From: JAZDEY01 sp043808325 [NCBI: Candidatus Eiseniibacteriota bacterium]
GTDB lineage: Bacteria; Arandabacterota; Arandabacteria; Arandabacterales
Reading direction: 5' to 3'
Assembly: GCA_043808325.1 (NCBI GenBank)
Contig: JAZDEY010000056.1
Coordinates: 1 to 64,000, forward strand
DNA: 64,000 nt
Positions 35,965 through 45,466 of this stretch are shown here, piece by piece. Position numbers and translations under genes: made by a program. The notes under the pieces were generated by a model that searched no databases, had not been told where the DNA came from, and saw nothing but the letters and a program-made list of their open reading frames with translations. Each line of letters starts with the position of its first letter. The first letter of the stretch is position 1.

Positions 35965-36963
35965 CTACCGGCCCACCCGCTTGTCGGACCCTCGGCCGCC
36001 CGATTCGTGTCTTTCGTATCTATCGAAGGCCCTTATTATCTCCTGGACCAGCCGGTGTCTAACCACATCTCTCTCGCTAAGGTAGATGAACTTTATGCCT
36101 TCGATGGTCTTCAGGATGGACTGAATCAGCACCAGGCCCGAATCCTCCTTGTGCAGAAGATCGATCTGGGTGATGTCACCCGTAATCAAGGCCTTGGAAT
36201 TGAAACCAAGCCTGGTGAGAAGCATCTTCATCTGAGCGAGCGTCGTATTCTGCGCCTCGTCAAGAATGACGAAGGAATTGTTGAGGGTACGGCCTCTCAT
36301 ATAGGCCAGCGGGGCCACCTCTATCACGCCGATCTCGAGGCACTTTTTTATCTTCTCCGCCGGCATCATCTCGTAAAGCGCATCGTAGAGAGGCCTCAGG
36401 TACGGCCCCACTTTCTCCTCGAAATCCCCGGGAAGAAAACCAAGGCTCTCGCCGGCCTCCACAGCGGGCCGCACCAGGAGGATCCGATCCACTTCGTGCC
36501 GCTTGAGGCTCGAGACCGCATGCGCCATTGCAAGAAACGTCTTCCCGGTGCCTGCCGGGCCAATCGAGAAAACGATGTCATAGGCGTGCATGGCGACGAC
36601 GTAGTCGTGCTGCCCCACCGTCTTTGCACGCACAACTTTCTTGAGATCGGGATACTCGGCCCGATCACCCTGAAGCGTGCTGAGCCGTTCGCAGTCGTTC
36701 TCGCGAACCATCGAGGTCACGTAACGCAGATCCCCCTCGCTGACCGGAATGCCCTTCTTAACGCCGGCGATCAGATCATCCAGGACGCGGCCTATCGCCT
36801 CGACCTCGCTCTCCGTGCCCTCGATAATCAGATCTTCACCGCGCGCCACCAGCTTTACGTTGAACCTGTCGCGAAGCACCCTCAGGTTGGCGTCGTTCTT
36901 GCCGAAAAGATCCAACTGATCGATGCCGCAAAGACTGATGCGTCTGGTGACAGTGTCAGCCAA
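35965..36963 (-). CDS. phoH: PhoH-family ATPase
   Basis: The 332-residue protein has an N-terminal KH-like region (about 20-90), Walker A GPAGTGKT, the VRPAVEAGESLGFLPGD segment, Walker B FVILDEAQN and TGDITQIDL. PhoH-type ATPases are linked to RNA processing and are regularly found with ybeY, as here. It is the first gene of the phoH-ybeY-CNNM unit. No promoter was identified with confidence in the 196 bases upstream, which also contain the terminator of the LysM gene. Confidence 0.94.
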   Translation of the reverse strand: MADTVTRRISLCGIDQLDLFGKNDANLRVLRDRFNVKLVARGEDLIIEGTESEVEAIGRVLDDLIAGVKKGIPVSEGDLRYVTSMVRENDCERLSTLQGDRAEYPDLKKVVRAKTVGQHDYVVAMHAYDIVFSIGPAGTGKTFLAMAHAVSSLKRHEVDRILLVRPAVEAGESLGFLPGDFEEKVGPYLRPLYDALYEMMPAEKIKKCLEIGVIEVAPLAYMRGRTLNNSFVILDEAQNTTLAQMKMLLTRLGFNSKALITGDITQIDLLHKEDSGLVLIQSILKTIEGIKFIYLSERDVVRHRLVQEIIRAFDRYERHESGGRGSDKRVGR

Positions 36964-37040
36964 GTGATGCCCTCCCAGAAATCAATCCTGCCTGGACCGG
37001 ACGGCGCCGGGCCGATCCCACCCGAGTAATGTCATCACAC

Positions 37041-37082
37041 TAATAAAAGCTCTTGGCTTCTCTAGCAGGGAAGCCAAGAGCT
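37041..37082 (-). terminator. Rho-independent terminator of the LysM gene
   Basis: A 13-bp perfect stem (37048-37060 with 37070-37082, AGCTCTTGGCTTC and its complement), loop of nine, followed on the minus strand by TTTATTA. It lies 78 bases past the stop of the LysM gene. Confidence 0.85.
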
Positions 37083-37159
37083 CTTGTCGCAACCCACTTC
37101 TGTCGGATTCTTCGAGACCGTCCCCCGTCACCTATCGAAATCGCCACCGCCCTTTGGTG

Positions 37160-37843
37160 CTATCTCGGAATCGAAAGCTCCCAACCCGGCATAATCAAGT
37201 CGGAGTCTTTTATCTTGTCCTTGTTTGCCTCATATATCTTGGTCCACTGGCGCCAATCGTTGTAAATCTCCCAGTAGCCGGCAATCTTGCCCAGCCACTC
37301 TCCCGAGACCACGGTATGGGACATAGGCAGTCCCCTCGGGATGTTGAGCACCCAGCCGACATATATGAGGTTGGGGTCGTGAATCTTGTCCCGGTTCGCC
37401 CGGTAGATCCTGGTCCACTTCTTGGGGTCGCTGTAAATTTCGGTATACGCCGAAATCTTGGACAGACACTCACCCTGCTTCACCGTCCACTCGGTGGGGA
37501 GAGCCTCAAGGTCCTTGATCTCCTTCTCCAGCCTGGAAACCTCGGCCTGGAGGGGATCGATCTCGCCGTTGACGTTCTTCAGCTGAGCCTTCATCTCGTC
37601 GACGCGGGCCTTCTCCTTCTCGAGGTTGGACTGGGCCGATGCCACGAGCTGCTTCTGTCTTTCGGCTTCATTGGCCAGAGCCTCACAATAGGCCAGCCTG
37701 TCCTTCTTCTTCAGCTTCTGGTATTCCTCTTCGGTGTAGAACTGCCCCTTGGTCACATCTGCCGCATAGACGCTCGTTACCCAGAGCGAAACGATAGCGA
37801 GCGATATCGCGGCAAGTACCAGCATACCCATAGATTTCTTCAT
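37160..37843 (-). CDS. Secreted coiled-coil protein with two LysM domains
   Basis: Started at the ATG at 37843, which has AAGGAG upstream, the product has 227 residues with a signal peptide ending near VYA, a coiled coil (about residues 40-110, rich in E, K and Q), and two LysM-like modules, about 115-165 and 170-227, each opening T-V-x-x-G-E and closing W-x-L-x-I-P-R. The LysM folds bind peptidoglycan or chitin-like glycans. The protein probably links the cell wall to another envelope layer. It follows a small lipoprotein gene by 46 bases and probably shares its promoter. Confidence 0.85.
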   Translation of the reverse strand: MKKSMGMLVLAAISLAIVSLWVTSVYAADVTKGQFYTEEEYQKLKKKDRLAYCEALANEAERQKQLVASAQSNLEKEKARVDEMKAQLKNVNGEIDPLQAEVSRLEKEIKDLEALPTEWTVKQGECLSKISAYTEIYSDPKKWTRIYRANRDKIHDPNLIYVGWVLNIPRGLPMSHTVVSGEWLGKIAGYWEIYNDWRQWTKIYEANKDKIKDSDLIMPGWELSIPR

Positions 37844-37889
37844 CTTAACCAACTCCTTTCGAAATCCATAAGGCACTTACCTTTGGAAA

Positions 37890-38180
37890 TCACCGCCCAC
37901 TACCTTTCTTCAGATTATCCAGCTCCTTCTCAAGCTCGGCGGGCTTCCCCTTGAGGCTATTCAGCTTTGCCTGCTTATCGGCCAGATCCTTCTCAAGGGT
38001 CGCCTTCTCTGCTTGTGACTGGGTAAGCGACGTTTCGACCGCAGCAGTCTTGCTCTGCGCGTCTTTTACTTCAGAAGGCGGGACAGGGCAAGGCGGCTTG
38101 GGCCCGCAGCCCACAGCGAGGAGCATACCCAGCACCCCGATCGCCACGAGAACCGCCAGACCACGCCTGGTTGACATCAT
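37890..38180 (-). CDS. Small coiled-coil lipoprotein
   Basis: The 96-residue product has a signal peptide with lipobox AVGC (Cys at 25) followed by a Pro-rich linker and a single long coiled coil (about 40-92, dominated by K, E, A and L). In shape and composition it resembles Braun-type murein lipoproteins, but no C-terminal Lys/Arg attachment motif like that of Lpp is certain. It precedes the LysM protein, and the two probably work together in tying outer membrane to cell wall. Confidence 0.75.
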   Translation of the reverse strand: MMSTRRGLAVLVAIGVLGMLLAVGCGPKPPCPVPPSEVKDAQSKTAAVETSLTQSQAEKATLEKDLADKQAKLNSLKGKPAELEKELDNLKKGSGR

Positions 38181-38206
38181 TTACCACCCCCTTCTCTGTT
38201 TACAGT

Positions 38207-38251
38207 ATTATAGACGTATGCCGACACGCGAATCTTACGCTTCCGGCATAC
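38207..38251 (-). promoter_or_regulatory. -10 box with an overlapping inverted repeat (possible operator)
   Basis: On the minus strand TATAAT (38207-38212) lies 27 bases ahead of the lipoprotein ATG. Directly upstream, GTATGCCG (38216-38223) and CGGCATAC (38244-38251) form an 8-bp inverted repeat with a 20-base gap covering the -35 region, where no clear TTGACA is present. This fits regulation by a dimeric repressor or activator. Inference only. Confidence 0.45.
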
Positions 38252-38318
38252 CCGTTTTCCACCTGTAACCTGAGGGACATTATCAAGAGCCCGCAGGGAT
38301 TGTCAAGACAAATCAGGC

Positions 38319-40106
38319 TCAGTGTCCCGGCTCAGGCCCCCTGCCACCTATATCGAGCTTCAGGTGAAGGTCCTTTAGGTCTGTCTGGTCGATTTCGCTG
38401 GGGCAATCATCCATAAGAGAGGCCCCGCTGGTGGTCTTGGGGAAAGCTATGACGTCCCTTATGGACTGTTTGCCGGCAAGTAGGGTAACAATACGGTCAA
38501 ACCCAAGGGCTATTCCCCCATGGGGAGGGGCTCCGAACTCAAAGGCCTCGAGCAGGAAGCCGAACCTTCGGCGGGCCTCGGAGGAATCGATACCCACCAC
38601 CTGCATGACCTTCTCCTGCAGGCTCCTCATATGGTTTCGGATGCTACCCGAGCCAAGCTCCACCCCATTCAGGACCAGGTCATAGATCCGTCCCCGCACC
38701 TTATAGGGGTCGGTGTCGAGCATCGGACGATCAGCCTCAAGGGGCATGCTGAACACATGGTGGGCAGGGGCCCAGCGGCCTTCCTCCTCATTCCATTCAA
38801 ACATGGGGAACTCAGTTATCCAGATCAGGTTGTATACGCCGGCGGGAATGAGTTTCAAGAGGGCGGCAACCTCAAGCCGGACCTGACCCAGGGCACGAAG
38901 CGAGGTCGGCCGTTCGCCGGCCACAATGAAGACGATGCCCTCATCCCGGATACTCAGGGTCTGCTTGAGCTTGCCGAGGGCGCTCTCATCAAAATACCGG
39001 AGGATTCCTCCGGGGGGGGCATCGGCGGCAAACCTGCCCCAGGCAAGCCCGGCGGCGCCGGCCTTCTTGGCCACGGCCTCAAGACCCTCGATGTGCTTGC
39101 GCGACAACGCGGTCCCGGGGCTCAAGCCGATGGCAAAGGCACCGCCCTTTGCGGCGGCGCCCTTAAGCATATCCGAGGTGCTCGCGGCGGCAAGCTCGCC
39201 TATTTCCCTGATCTCTAGACCGAACCGCAGGTCGGGTTTATCGCTGCCGTATTTCGCGAAAGCTTCCGAGTAGGTCATCCGGGGGAAAGGCGCCTTGACC
39301 TTAATTCCCTTGGCCTTCTCAAAGACGGCCTGGATCAGGCCCTCGATAAGGGCGAAGACGTCCTCCTCGTCGACAAAGCTCATCTCGAGATCGATCTGGG
39401 TGAATTCCGGCTGGCGATCGGCCCTCAAGTCCTCATCTCTCAGACACTTGGCAATCTGATAATACTTATCGAAACCTGCGATCATCAGGATCTGCTTGTA
39501 GAGCTGCGGCGACTGCGGCAACGCATAAAACTTACCGGGATTGAGCCGGCTCGGAACAAGGAAGTCCCTGGCGCCTTCAGGCGTACGTTTCACCAGAAGC
39601 GGGGTTTCGATCTCCAGAAGCCCCTTCGAGCCGAGGTATTCCCTGGCGGCCCGGGTGCATCTGTCGCGGAGCACTATGTTCTCTTTCAAGGTCAGGCACC
39701 GGAGATCGAGATATCGGTACTTGAGCCGCAAGTCCTCATTGGCGCCGGCTTCCTCTTCGATCACAAAGGGGGGCGTCGCCGCCTCGTTGAGAATCCTTAA
39801 GGTGCCGGCGCGGACTTCGATCTCACCGGTCGGGAGATCCTTGTTGACCATCTCGGCGGGCCTAAGGTCCACGGTGCCCACGACCGCAACCACATATTCC
39901 TGTTTGAGCTCTCTGGCTCGGTCCATCAGCCGAGCATCATCGGGCTTGAAGACCACCTGGGTCACCCCGTAGCGGTCCCGAAGGTCCACGAATATCACGC
40001 CGCCGTGGTCACGCCGACGATGAACCCAGCCCATCAGCGTGACTTCTTTGGCCTCGCTTTGCCGATTGAGTTCGCCGCAGGTGTGGGTGCGCTTAAGCCC
40101 GGTCAT
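38319..40106 (-). CDS. aspS: Aspartyl-tRNA synthetase, bacterial type
   Basis: The 595-residue protein begins at the ATG at 40106 (four bases past hisS), giving the standard opening THTCGELN. It has an N-terminal OB-fold, the class II core with FTQIDLEMSF and the central bacterial GAD insertion (about 320-430), and motif 3 GIALGFDRI. The segment RRRDHGGVIF carries the His found in non-discriminating AspRS (residue 31 in Pseudomonas) rather than the Leu of the E. coli enzyme, so it may also make Asp-tRNA-Asn for a GatCAB amidotransferase. It is the last gene of the vanZ-hisS-aspS unit. Confidence 0.96.
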   Translation of the reverse strand: MTGLKRTHTCGELNRQSEAKEVTLMGWVHRRRDHGGVIFVDLRDRYGVTQVVFKPDDARLMDRARELKQEYVVAVVGTVDLRPAEMVNKDLPTGEIEVRAGTLRILNEAATPPFVIEEEAGANEDLRLKYRYLDLRCLTLKENIVLRDRCTRAAREYLGSKGLLEIETPLLVKRTPEGARDFLVPSRLNPGKFYALPQSPQLYKQILMIAGFDKYYQIAKCLRDEDLRADRQPEFTQIDLEMSFVDEEDVFALIEGLIQAVFEKAKGIKVKAPFPRMTYSEAFAKYGSDKPDLRFGLEIREIGELAAASTSDMLKGAAAKGGAFAIGLSPGTALSRKHIEGLEAVAKKAGAAGLAWGRFAADAPPGGILRYFDESALGKLKQTLSIRDEGIVFIVAGERPTSLRALGQVRLEVAALLKLIPAGVYNLIWITEFPMFEWNEEEGRWAPAHHVFSMPLEADRPMLDTDPYKVRGRIYDLVLNGVELGSGSIRNHMRSLQEKVMQVVGIDSSEARRRFGFLLEAFEFGAPPHGGIALGFDRIVTLLAGKQSIRDVIAFPKTTSGASLMDDCPSEIDQTDLKDLHLKLDIGGRGPEPGH

Positions 40107-40110
40107 GCTC

Positions 40111-41415
40111 TCACTCAACAGATTCACCTCCGCTCTTTCCACTGAGCCGGTCACTAAGCCGATTCTCAAGCCAGACGACCACTTCTTCGGCCTTGACCTC
40201 AATCTGGTCTCCGGACGCCATCTCCTTGACTCTGACGACTCCCCGAGCGATTTCATCGTCCCCGATGATCAGGGTGAACCTGACCCCGAGCTTGGCCGCC
40301 GTCGCGAGCTGGCGGTCGAGCTTGCGCCGGTCGAACTCCAACCACAGTCTGTGGCGCTTCCTGAGCGCGGCGGCAAGCCTGAAGGCCGAAAGAAAAGCTC
40401 GCTCACCCAGGCAGGCCAGGAATATCTCGATTGCATCGTCCCCTGTCTTCATGGCATCCTCGGCCTCAAGAGCCAGCACAACTCTCTCAAGCCCCGATGA
40501 GAAACCTACGGCAGGGGTCTCGGGACCACCGAGCTCCTTCACCAGGTGGTCGTATCTGCCTCCTCCACCGAGCGAGTTTTCTACACCGAGGGCTTCATGG
40601 AAAACTTCGAAAACGGTTCTGGTGTAGTAGTCAAGGCCTCTCACAAGTTTCGGATCGACCCGGAAATCTATTCCCGCCTCCTTGAGGTAGGTCTGAACTT
40701 TTTCGAAGTGCGCCACGCACTCCTCACATAGAATCGTCCCTACCTCGGGGGCCTCTCCGATCATCGCCTTGCAGGCCGCATTCTTGCAGTCCAGCACCCT
40801 CAGGGGATTCCTGGCGTAGCGCTCCTTGCAGTCCCCACACAGATCGACCAGCTTGTCCTTGAGGAAATCCTTGAGGATCTCGGAGTACTTGATCCGGCAA
40901 GGTCTGCAGCCGAGCGTGTTGAGTCTCGTGCCCAACCTGCTGAGCCCGATCTCCTTGAGGAACTCCCAGAAGAACACGATCACTTCGGCATCCGCGCCTG
41001 GGCTGGGCGTGCCCACGACCTCAACGCCCACCTGATGAAACTGCCGGTAGCGGCCGGCGCCCGGCCTGTCGTACCTGAACATCGGTCCCATGTAGAAGAA
41101 CTTGGATACACCGGCACGCCGGGCGAGATTGTGCTCAAGGTAGGCTCTTATAACCGATGGCGTCGCCTCCGGCCTCAAGCTCAGCCTGCGTTCTTTCTTG
41201 TCCAGGAAGGTATACATCTCCTTCTGAACCACGTCGGTTGAGAAACCCGTGCCGCGCTCGAAGAGCTCAGTTGCCTCGAAGATCGGGACCCGGATCTCTT
41301 CGTATCCGTAGCGTCGCGATATGTCCGCGAACGCGCCTTCCACGCGGCGCCAGATGCAGGCCTCTTCGGGCAGGATATCGTGGGTGCCACGCATTGCCTT
41401 GAATTTCTCTGCCAT
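40111..41415 (-). CDS. hisS: Histidyl-tRNA synthetase
   Basis: The 434-residue class II enzyme carries MRGTHDILPEE at the start, motif 2 FRYDRPGAGRYRQFHQ, the histidine-specific VRGLDYYTRTVFE and SLGGGGRYDHL, and motif 3 GFSSGLERVVL. It charges tRNA-His. A Cys-rich insertion at about 165-230 (CGDC, CKNAAC, CEEC) could bind zinc, a feature of a bacterial subset. It lies 20 bases after the vanZ-like gene and four ahead of aspS. Confidence 0.97.
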   Translation of the reverse strand: MAEKFKAMRGTHDILPEEACIWRRVEGAFADISRRYGYEEIRVPIFEATELFERGTGFSTDVVQKEMYTFLDKKERRLSLRPEATPSVIRAYLEHNLARRAGVSKFFYMGPMFRYDRPGAGRYRQFHQVGVEVVGTPSPGADAEVIVFFWEFLKEIGLSRLGTRLNTLGCRPCRIKYSEILKDFLKDKLVDLCGDCKERYARNPLRVLDCKNAACKAMIGEAPEVGTILCEECVAHFEKVQTYLKEAGIDFRVDPKLVRGLDYYTRTVFEVFHEALGVENSLGGGGRYDHLVKELGGPETPAVGFSSGLERVVLALEAEDAMKTGDDAIEIFLACLGERAFLSAFRLAAALRKRHRLWLEFDRRKLDRQLATAAKLGVRFTLIIGDDEIARGVVRVKEMASGDQIEVKAEEVVVWLENRLSDRLSGKSGGESVE

Positions 41416-41435
41416 CTTGTGCTCCCGTTCCTATC

Positions 41436-41915
41436 TCACTGCCGCTTCACAGCCCCGGCCTCGCCTCGCGAAATCCACCCCGCCAGCATCGGCCAAGCGA
41501 CAAAGAACCCCACCAGTAGGCCGCATGCGTTGGCCGCGAAATCCCAGACGCTCACGGTCCGCCCGGGTATGAACCGCTGGTGTGCCTCGTCGAGAGCTGC
41601 AAGGGCCAGCCCACCCGCGAGAAGCCATGCGGCGATGCCGTGCCCCCCCTTGGGGCGCGCCGCCGCACGGGCTTCACGCGCCGCCTCACAGGCTCCAGAA
41701 GAAAGGAGGTCACCTGCGGTCCGCCTGCGCAGGGCGATTCCAAGTATCGAGTATTCTATGAAATGCGCGATCTTATCGCAACCTGGAAAGAGGGGCGGGC
41801 CGATCGTGGGACTGGGTATCGATGAGACCGCCATGATCGCAGCGGCCCAGACCAGGACCGGTAGCCACGTCCGGCTGGGGAACATCCCGAGGAGCCGAAG
41901 CACCAAGCGTCTCAT
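41436..41915 (-). CDS. VanZ-like membrane protein
   Basis: The 159-residue product, started at the ATG at 41915 behind AGAGG, has about four hydrophobic segments and the VanZ-family motifs CDKIAHFIEYSILG and DEAHQRFIPGRTVSVWDFAANACG. VanZ homologues are widespread; one gives low-level teicoplanin resistance, most have no known role. It lies 11 bases after ccsA and before hisS. An Ala/Arg-rich cytoplasmic loop (about 70-90) is poorly conserved. Confidence 0.85.
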   Translation of the reverse strand: MRRLVLRLLGMFPSRTWLPVLVWAAAIMAVSSIPSPTIGPPLFPGCDKIAHFIEYSILGIALRRRTAGDLLSSGACEAAREARAAARPKGGHGIAAWLLAGGLALAALDEAHQRFIPGRTVSVWDFAANACGLLVGFFVAWPMLAGWISRGEAGAVKRQ

Positions 41916-41926
41916 CGCAGCAGCCT

Positions 41927-42727
41927 CTATCCGTATGCGTGCAGCCCGCCGAAGATGAGCGTGCTGAATATGGTGAAGAGCGTCAAGAGGAAGCCGGCGA
42001 TTGAGATCGCCGCCGCAACCCGGCCCCTCAGGTTTCGGACCAGGCGAGCATGGAGATACGCGGCATAGACCAGCCACACCACCAGCGAGAGCACTTCCTT
42101 GGGATCCCACGACCAATAAGCGCCCCAGGCCTGCTTGGCCCAGATCGCACCTGCCACCAGGGCCCCGGCCGTGAAGAGCGGGAAACCCATGCTTACTGCC
42201 TTGTAGGCCAGGTCGTCAAGAGTCGCGAGGGATGCTGTGTCTCCGCCGGTGCGCCGCGCCAGGTAAATGATACTTGCCACAAAAGCGATTGCGAAGAAGG
42301 TCTCGCCCAGGGCCGCAAGCGAGACGTGAATATAGAGCCAGTAGCTCCTCAGGGCCGGCATCATGCCGCCGCCCGGAGGGCTATAGTAGAAAAACGAGGC
42401 CCCCAGCATCAGGAAGACCACCGCAAGCACCACGACCGAACCCGCCCGCGGCAGATGCTTGCGGAAGAAGAGAAGATAGGCCAGCACGATCGCCCAACTC
42501 ATGAAAAGCGTGTATTCAAAGAGATCGGTCCAGGGCACGGCCCTGGCGAAGATGCTGCGGCTGGCAAGCGCCGCCGTGTGAACTGCGAAGCCTATGCAGA
42601 TAAGAATCAACCACAGCCTCTTCCAACTGGTCCGCGAGAAAATCGTATCCAGTCCCAAGAGCAGGATCGAGACCACATAGCAGCTCGCGGATGCAACCGC
42701 CAGGTAAAGATCAGGAAAGCTCTTCAA
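41927..42727 (-). CDS. ccsA: Cytochrome c biogenesis protein CcsA/ResC
   Basis: The 266-residue membrane protein has eight or so helices and the tryptophan-rich heme-handling motif AIWAKQAWGAYWSWDPKEV, with conserved His residues in the outer loops (WLYIHVSLAALGETFF). With ResB it exports heme and ligates it to apocytochrome c (system II). It overlaps the resB-like gene by 17 bases, as usual for this pair, and implies that the organism makes c-type cytochromes. Confidence 0.92.
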   Translation of the reverse strand: MKSFPDLYLAVASASCYVVSILLLGLDTIFSRTSWKRLWLILICIGFAVHTAALASRSIFARAVPWTDLFEYTLFMSWAIVLAYLLFFRKHLPRAGSVVVLAVVFLMLGASFFYYSPPGGGMMPALRSYWLYIHVSLAALGETFFAIAFVASIIYLARRTGGDTASLATLDDLAYKAVSMGFPLFTAGALVAGAIWAKQAWGAYWSWDPKEVLSLVVWLVYAAYLHARLVRNLRGRVAAAISIAGFLLTLFTIFSTLIFGGLHAYG

Positions 42728-44015
42728 GCGTCCTCCTCAGCGTCTCAAACTCGCCGGCGAACCCATCCCGGTTGCGGTTGGCCCGCCCACCCATCACGAC
42801 CTCGGTTCGCTCTCCGGGGAGAGGCTTCACCATAAACATTACCGCCCGATGCGACAAGTAAAGCGAGGCAAAAACCCCCAGTGAGAGCAGCGCAAACCCA
42901 ACCAGGATCAGCCATTGGCCCGGTTCCTCAACCACCTCCAGGGTCACAAACACCGAAGGCACAGGATACATCATGACGAATTGGTAGCCGGCCGCGGCGC
43001 GCCTCTCACTTGCAGGAGTCTGTTGTATGAAGTCGAACTCCATATGACCGTCATCGAAACGCACCGTGACCCTTGGGGCGTTGCCGCCCGCAGCCTGAAC
43101 GGTCCCCCCGATCTCATCAACATAGCTCGGAGCCGTTATTCCAATATAGAGATGCGGGACTACCAAAGTCCCCGCTGAGTCGTAGAGCGACGTGAAAAAC
43201 CCTTCGGGCGTTTCCTCGTCCTGTTCATAGGACATGAGATAGATTTCCTTGCCCCCGTACTTAAGCGGATGATTGGGTCGTATCGTCGCGCGGGCCAGAA
43301 CACCTTGCTCCCCGCGCAGGGCGACATCGCAAATGAAATCCGAGATATTGTTGCGCTGGTCGAACTCGACATCAAAATTCTCGATTGCAACCTTGAGGTT
43401 CTCGCCCCCACGGACCGCGAGGTCGAACTCCTCCCCCACCCTGGCGGTCTCGTAGGCTCGGGTTCCAAGCCGTGTGAGCACGATCCCGCCGACGAGCAGG
43501 AAAATGAAACTCAGGTGGAGAAGGGAACTGCCGTACCTTGAGAAGCCCGCCTTCGATGCCACCAGCGAAAGCACGCCGTCCTTGGTCCGGGACCGGACAC
43601 CATAGAACCGCTTCCTTGCGATGTCCGCGATATGGAGGCGTGCCTCCTCACGATCAACGGCCAGTGTCAGCTTTGCCGAGCATGTCATCGAGAGCAGGGC
43701 GTCCGCATCATAGGTGAATTTGGGAGGCCTCGATGCTCGTATCTTGTTGGGAAGGCCTTTGAGCGAGCAGGCGACCACCATCACACAGAGCACCACCAGA
43801 AGTGCCGTGTAGTAATCCGTGCGGAAGATGTGATCGAGGCTGAACGCGCGAACCAGTCCCGCGAAAGGCACGCCGTAGGCTCGCACGTAGAAGCCGTGAT
43901 CCTGCCCCTGAGGAATGGTCGCCCCCAGGAGCGACACCAGTGCCAGGACGATCATCAGCCCCACGGCCACCTTGGTGGAAGTAAGCAGGTTCGTACGGCG
44001 ATCGATAAACTTCAA
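42711..44015 (-). CDS. resB: Cytochrome c biogenesis protein ResB
   Basis: The 434-residue protein has the ResB/Ccs1 plan: membrane helix at about 12-35 (KVAVGLMIVLALVSLLG), further helices near 70-90 and 160-185, a large periplasmic domain, and a last helix near 375-400. It forms the system II cytochrome c synthase with CcsA. It starts the ccs pair and is 48 bases after the DUF6485 gene. Confidence 0.9.
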   Translation of the reverse strand: MKFIDRRTNLLTSTKVAVGLMIVLALVSLLGATIPQGQDHGFYVRAYGVPFAGLVRAFSLDHIFRTDYYTALLVVLCVMVVACSLKGLPNKIRASRPPKFTYDADALLSMTCSAKLTLAVDREEARLHIADIARKRFYGVRSRTKDGVLSLVASKAGFSRYGSSLLHLSFIFLLVGGIVLTRLGTRAYETARVGEEFDLAVRGGENLKVAIENFDVEFDQRNNISDFICDVALRGEQGVLARATIRPNHPLKYGGKEIYLMSYEQDEETPEGFFTSLYDSAGTLVVPHLYIGITAPSYVDEIGGTVQAAGGNAPRVTVRFDDGHMEFDFIQQTPASERRAAAGYQFVMMYPVPSVFVTLEVVEEPGQWLILVGFALLSLGVFASLYLSHRAVMFMVKPLPGERTEVVMGGRANRNRDGFAGEFETLRRTLEELS

Positions 44016-44063
44016 GGAATCGGCCTCCCGCGCGCTATCCCGAGCGCCATCCTAAGAGAAGCT

Positions 44064-44258
44064 CTACTTCACCGAGCGTCTGAACCCGGCAGCCGATCTG
44101 TCGTAAGTTGCCTCGGCGTCCTTGGAGAAAACGCAGCCAGGCAGCTCGCCGGCCCTCCGATGATAGGCGATGCATTCGCAGCACTTGCCCTTCCTCGAAC
44201 AGGACTCATAGGTGCAAGTGCAGGCGGCGATGTTCTGTTTATAGTTGGGACACTCCAT
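44064..44258 (-). CDS. DUF6485-family Cys-rich small protein
   Basis: The 64-residue product starts at the ATG at 44258 (AAGGAG nine bases upstream) and contains nine Cys or so in the arrangement [23 protein letters not shown], then LPGCVF. This matches the DUF6485 family, small proteins found in anaerobes with no assigned task; the Cys pattern suggests metal binding. Its start overlaps the end of the MFS gene by 20 bases. Confidence 0.8.
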   Translation of the reverse strand: MECPNYKQNIAACTCTYESCSRKGKCCECIAYHRRAGELPGCVFSKDAEATYDRSAAGFRRSVK

Positions 44259-45450
44259 CCTCGGCACTCCTTATTCTAAGATACCGCGCGACGCCGACAA
44301 GCACAATCTCGACCAGGCAAAACCCGAGCATAACAAGAAAGATCGATCTCATGCCGAATCTCTCACCCACAATCCCTCCGATGCCCGCCCCCAGCGCACC
44401 TATGCCGAACGAGACCGCGTAGTTTATGCCGAAGACCCTGCCACGCTCGGTGTGATGCGACGATATGGCAACGAGCACATTCTGCAAGGGTTGGAAGCAA
44501 TATAGGAGAAGCACGGTCGGGATGGCAACCAGAATCAGCGCGGCCTCTCGCGCGAAATAAAACGCTGCGGCCAGGAGCGCCAAGAGCGAGAAGAGCACCA
44601 TCAGGTTTCGCTCAATCGCTCGCCTCGTGGAAGCAAGATAGCCGCCCAAGAGCGGGCCCGCCAGCGAAATCACCAGGATCCCCGAGGTCACCCATCCCAG
44701 GCGGCTCACGTTGTCGCCGATTGAGGTAACCCGGTCCGAGAGATAGGACGGCAAAAAAGTGACGAGCACCCGGTAGGTGAGACCGTAGAAGGTCCCGATG
44801 GCATAGAGTATCAGGAGCTCGCCGCCAAGACCTTTTGTAGCGCGGCCGCTCGCGGCGCCCGGATGCAGCGCGTGCCCTTTCGCATGAAGCTCCGGAATGT
44901 GCTCGCGCTTCAGGGTTCTCATCACGAAGATGAGGGCCGCAACGCCCAGGACCCCGAGTGCAAGATAGGAGTATGACCAACCCAATCTCGCTGTGACGAT
45001 CCCGGCCAGAAGAGGCGCACACGCATCCCCGATCGTCCCGGCCATGCCGTGAATGCCCAGGGCCTTGCCCAATTCCTTGATCGAGTTGCTCAAGAGTGAG
45101 AGACCCGCCGGATGATAGAGACTTCCAAAGAGCCCCAGGAGTACTAGCGCAACGACCACGCCAGTCTCGTTTGTGGCGAAGACAGCCACCACCGAGGAGA
45201 GGATCATCCCCGAGATGCAGACCATGAGCAGCACCCGGGCTCCCAGCTTGTCCGAGAGGAACCCCGTCGGCAAGGCTCCAAATCCGAAAGCGAGATAGGA
45301 CGCCATCCCGACAAAACCCACTCCGGCAAACTTCAGGTTGAGCGCGGTGCCGAGGGACTTGTAGACGAGCGGAAAGACCAGCATGTAGCAGTGGACCAGG
45401 CCATGGCAAACCGAGACTGCGGCGAGGATCGATTTCTCTCTTGAGGTCAT
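44239..45450 (-). CDS. Major facilitator superfamily transporter
   Basis: The 403-residue protein has about twelve helices and the MFS loop motif [11 protein letters not shown] between helices 2 and 3. It resembles Fsr-like exporters ([16 protein letters not shown] is typical of that group), so drug or metabolite efflux is plausible. I use the ATG at 45450; upstream codons in the frame overlap the PTS IIA gene. It lies 16 bases after that gene and overlaps the DUF6485 start. Confidence 0.88.
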   Translation of the reverse strand: MTSREKSILAAVSVCHGLVHCYMLVFPLVYKSLGTALNLKFAGVGFVGMASYLAFGFGALPTGFLSDKLGARVLLMVCISGMILSSVVAVFATNETGVVVALVLLGLFGSLYHPAGLSLLSNSIKELGKALGIHGMAGTIGDACAPLLAGIVTARLGWSYSYLALGVLGVAALIFVMRTLKREHIPELHAKGHALHPGAASGRATKGLGGELLILYAIGTFYGLTYRVLVTFLPSYLSDRVTSIGDNVSRLGWVTSGILVISLAGPLLGGYLASTRRAIERNLMVLFSLLALLAAAFYFAREAALILVAIPTVLLLYCFQPLQNVLVAISSHHTERGRVFGINYAVSFGIGALGAGIGGIVGERFGMRSIFLVMLGFCLVEIVLVGVARYLRIRSAEDGVSQL

Positions 45451-45466
45451 TCCATCACCAGAGCCC

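Noticed and set aside
40107-40256. 50-residue N-terminal extension of AspRS
   Set aside because: The extension overlaps hisS, is Arg/Ser-rich and is not part of the AspRS fold; the ATG at 40106 gives the standard start.
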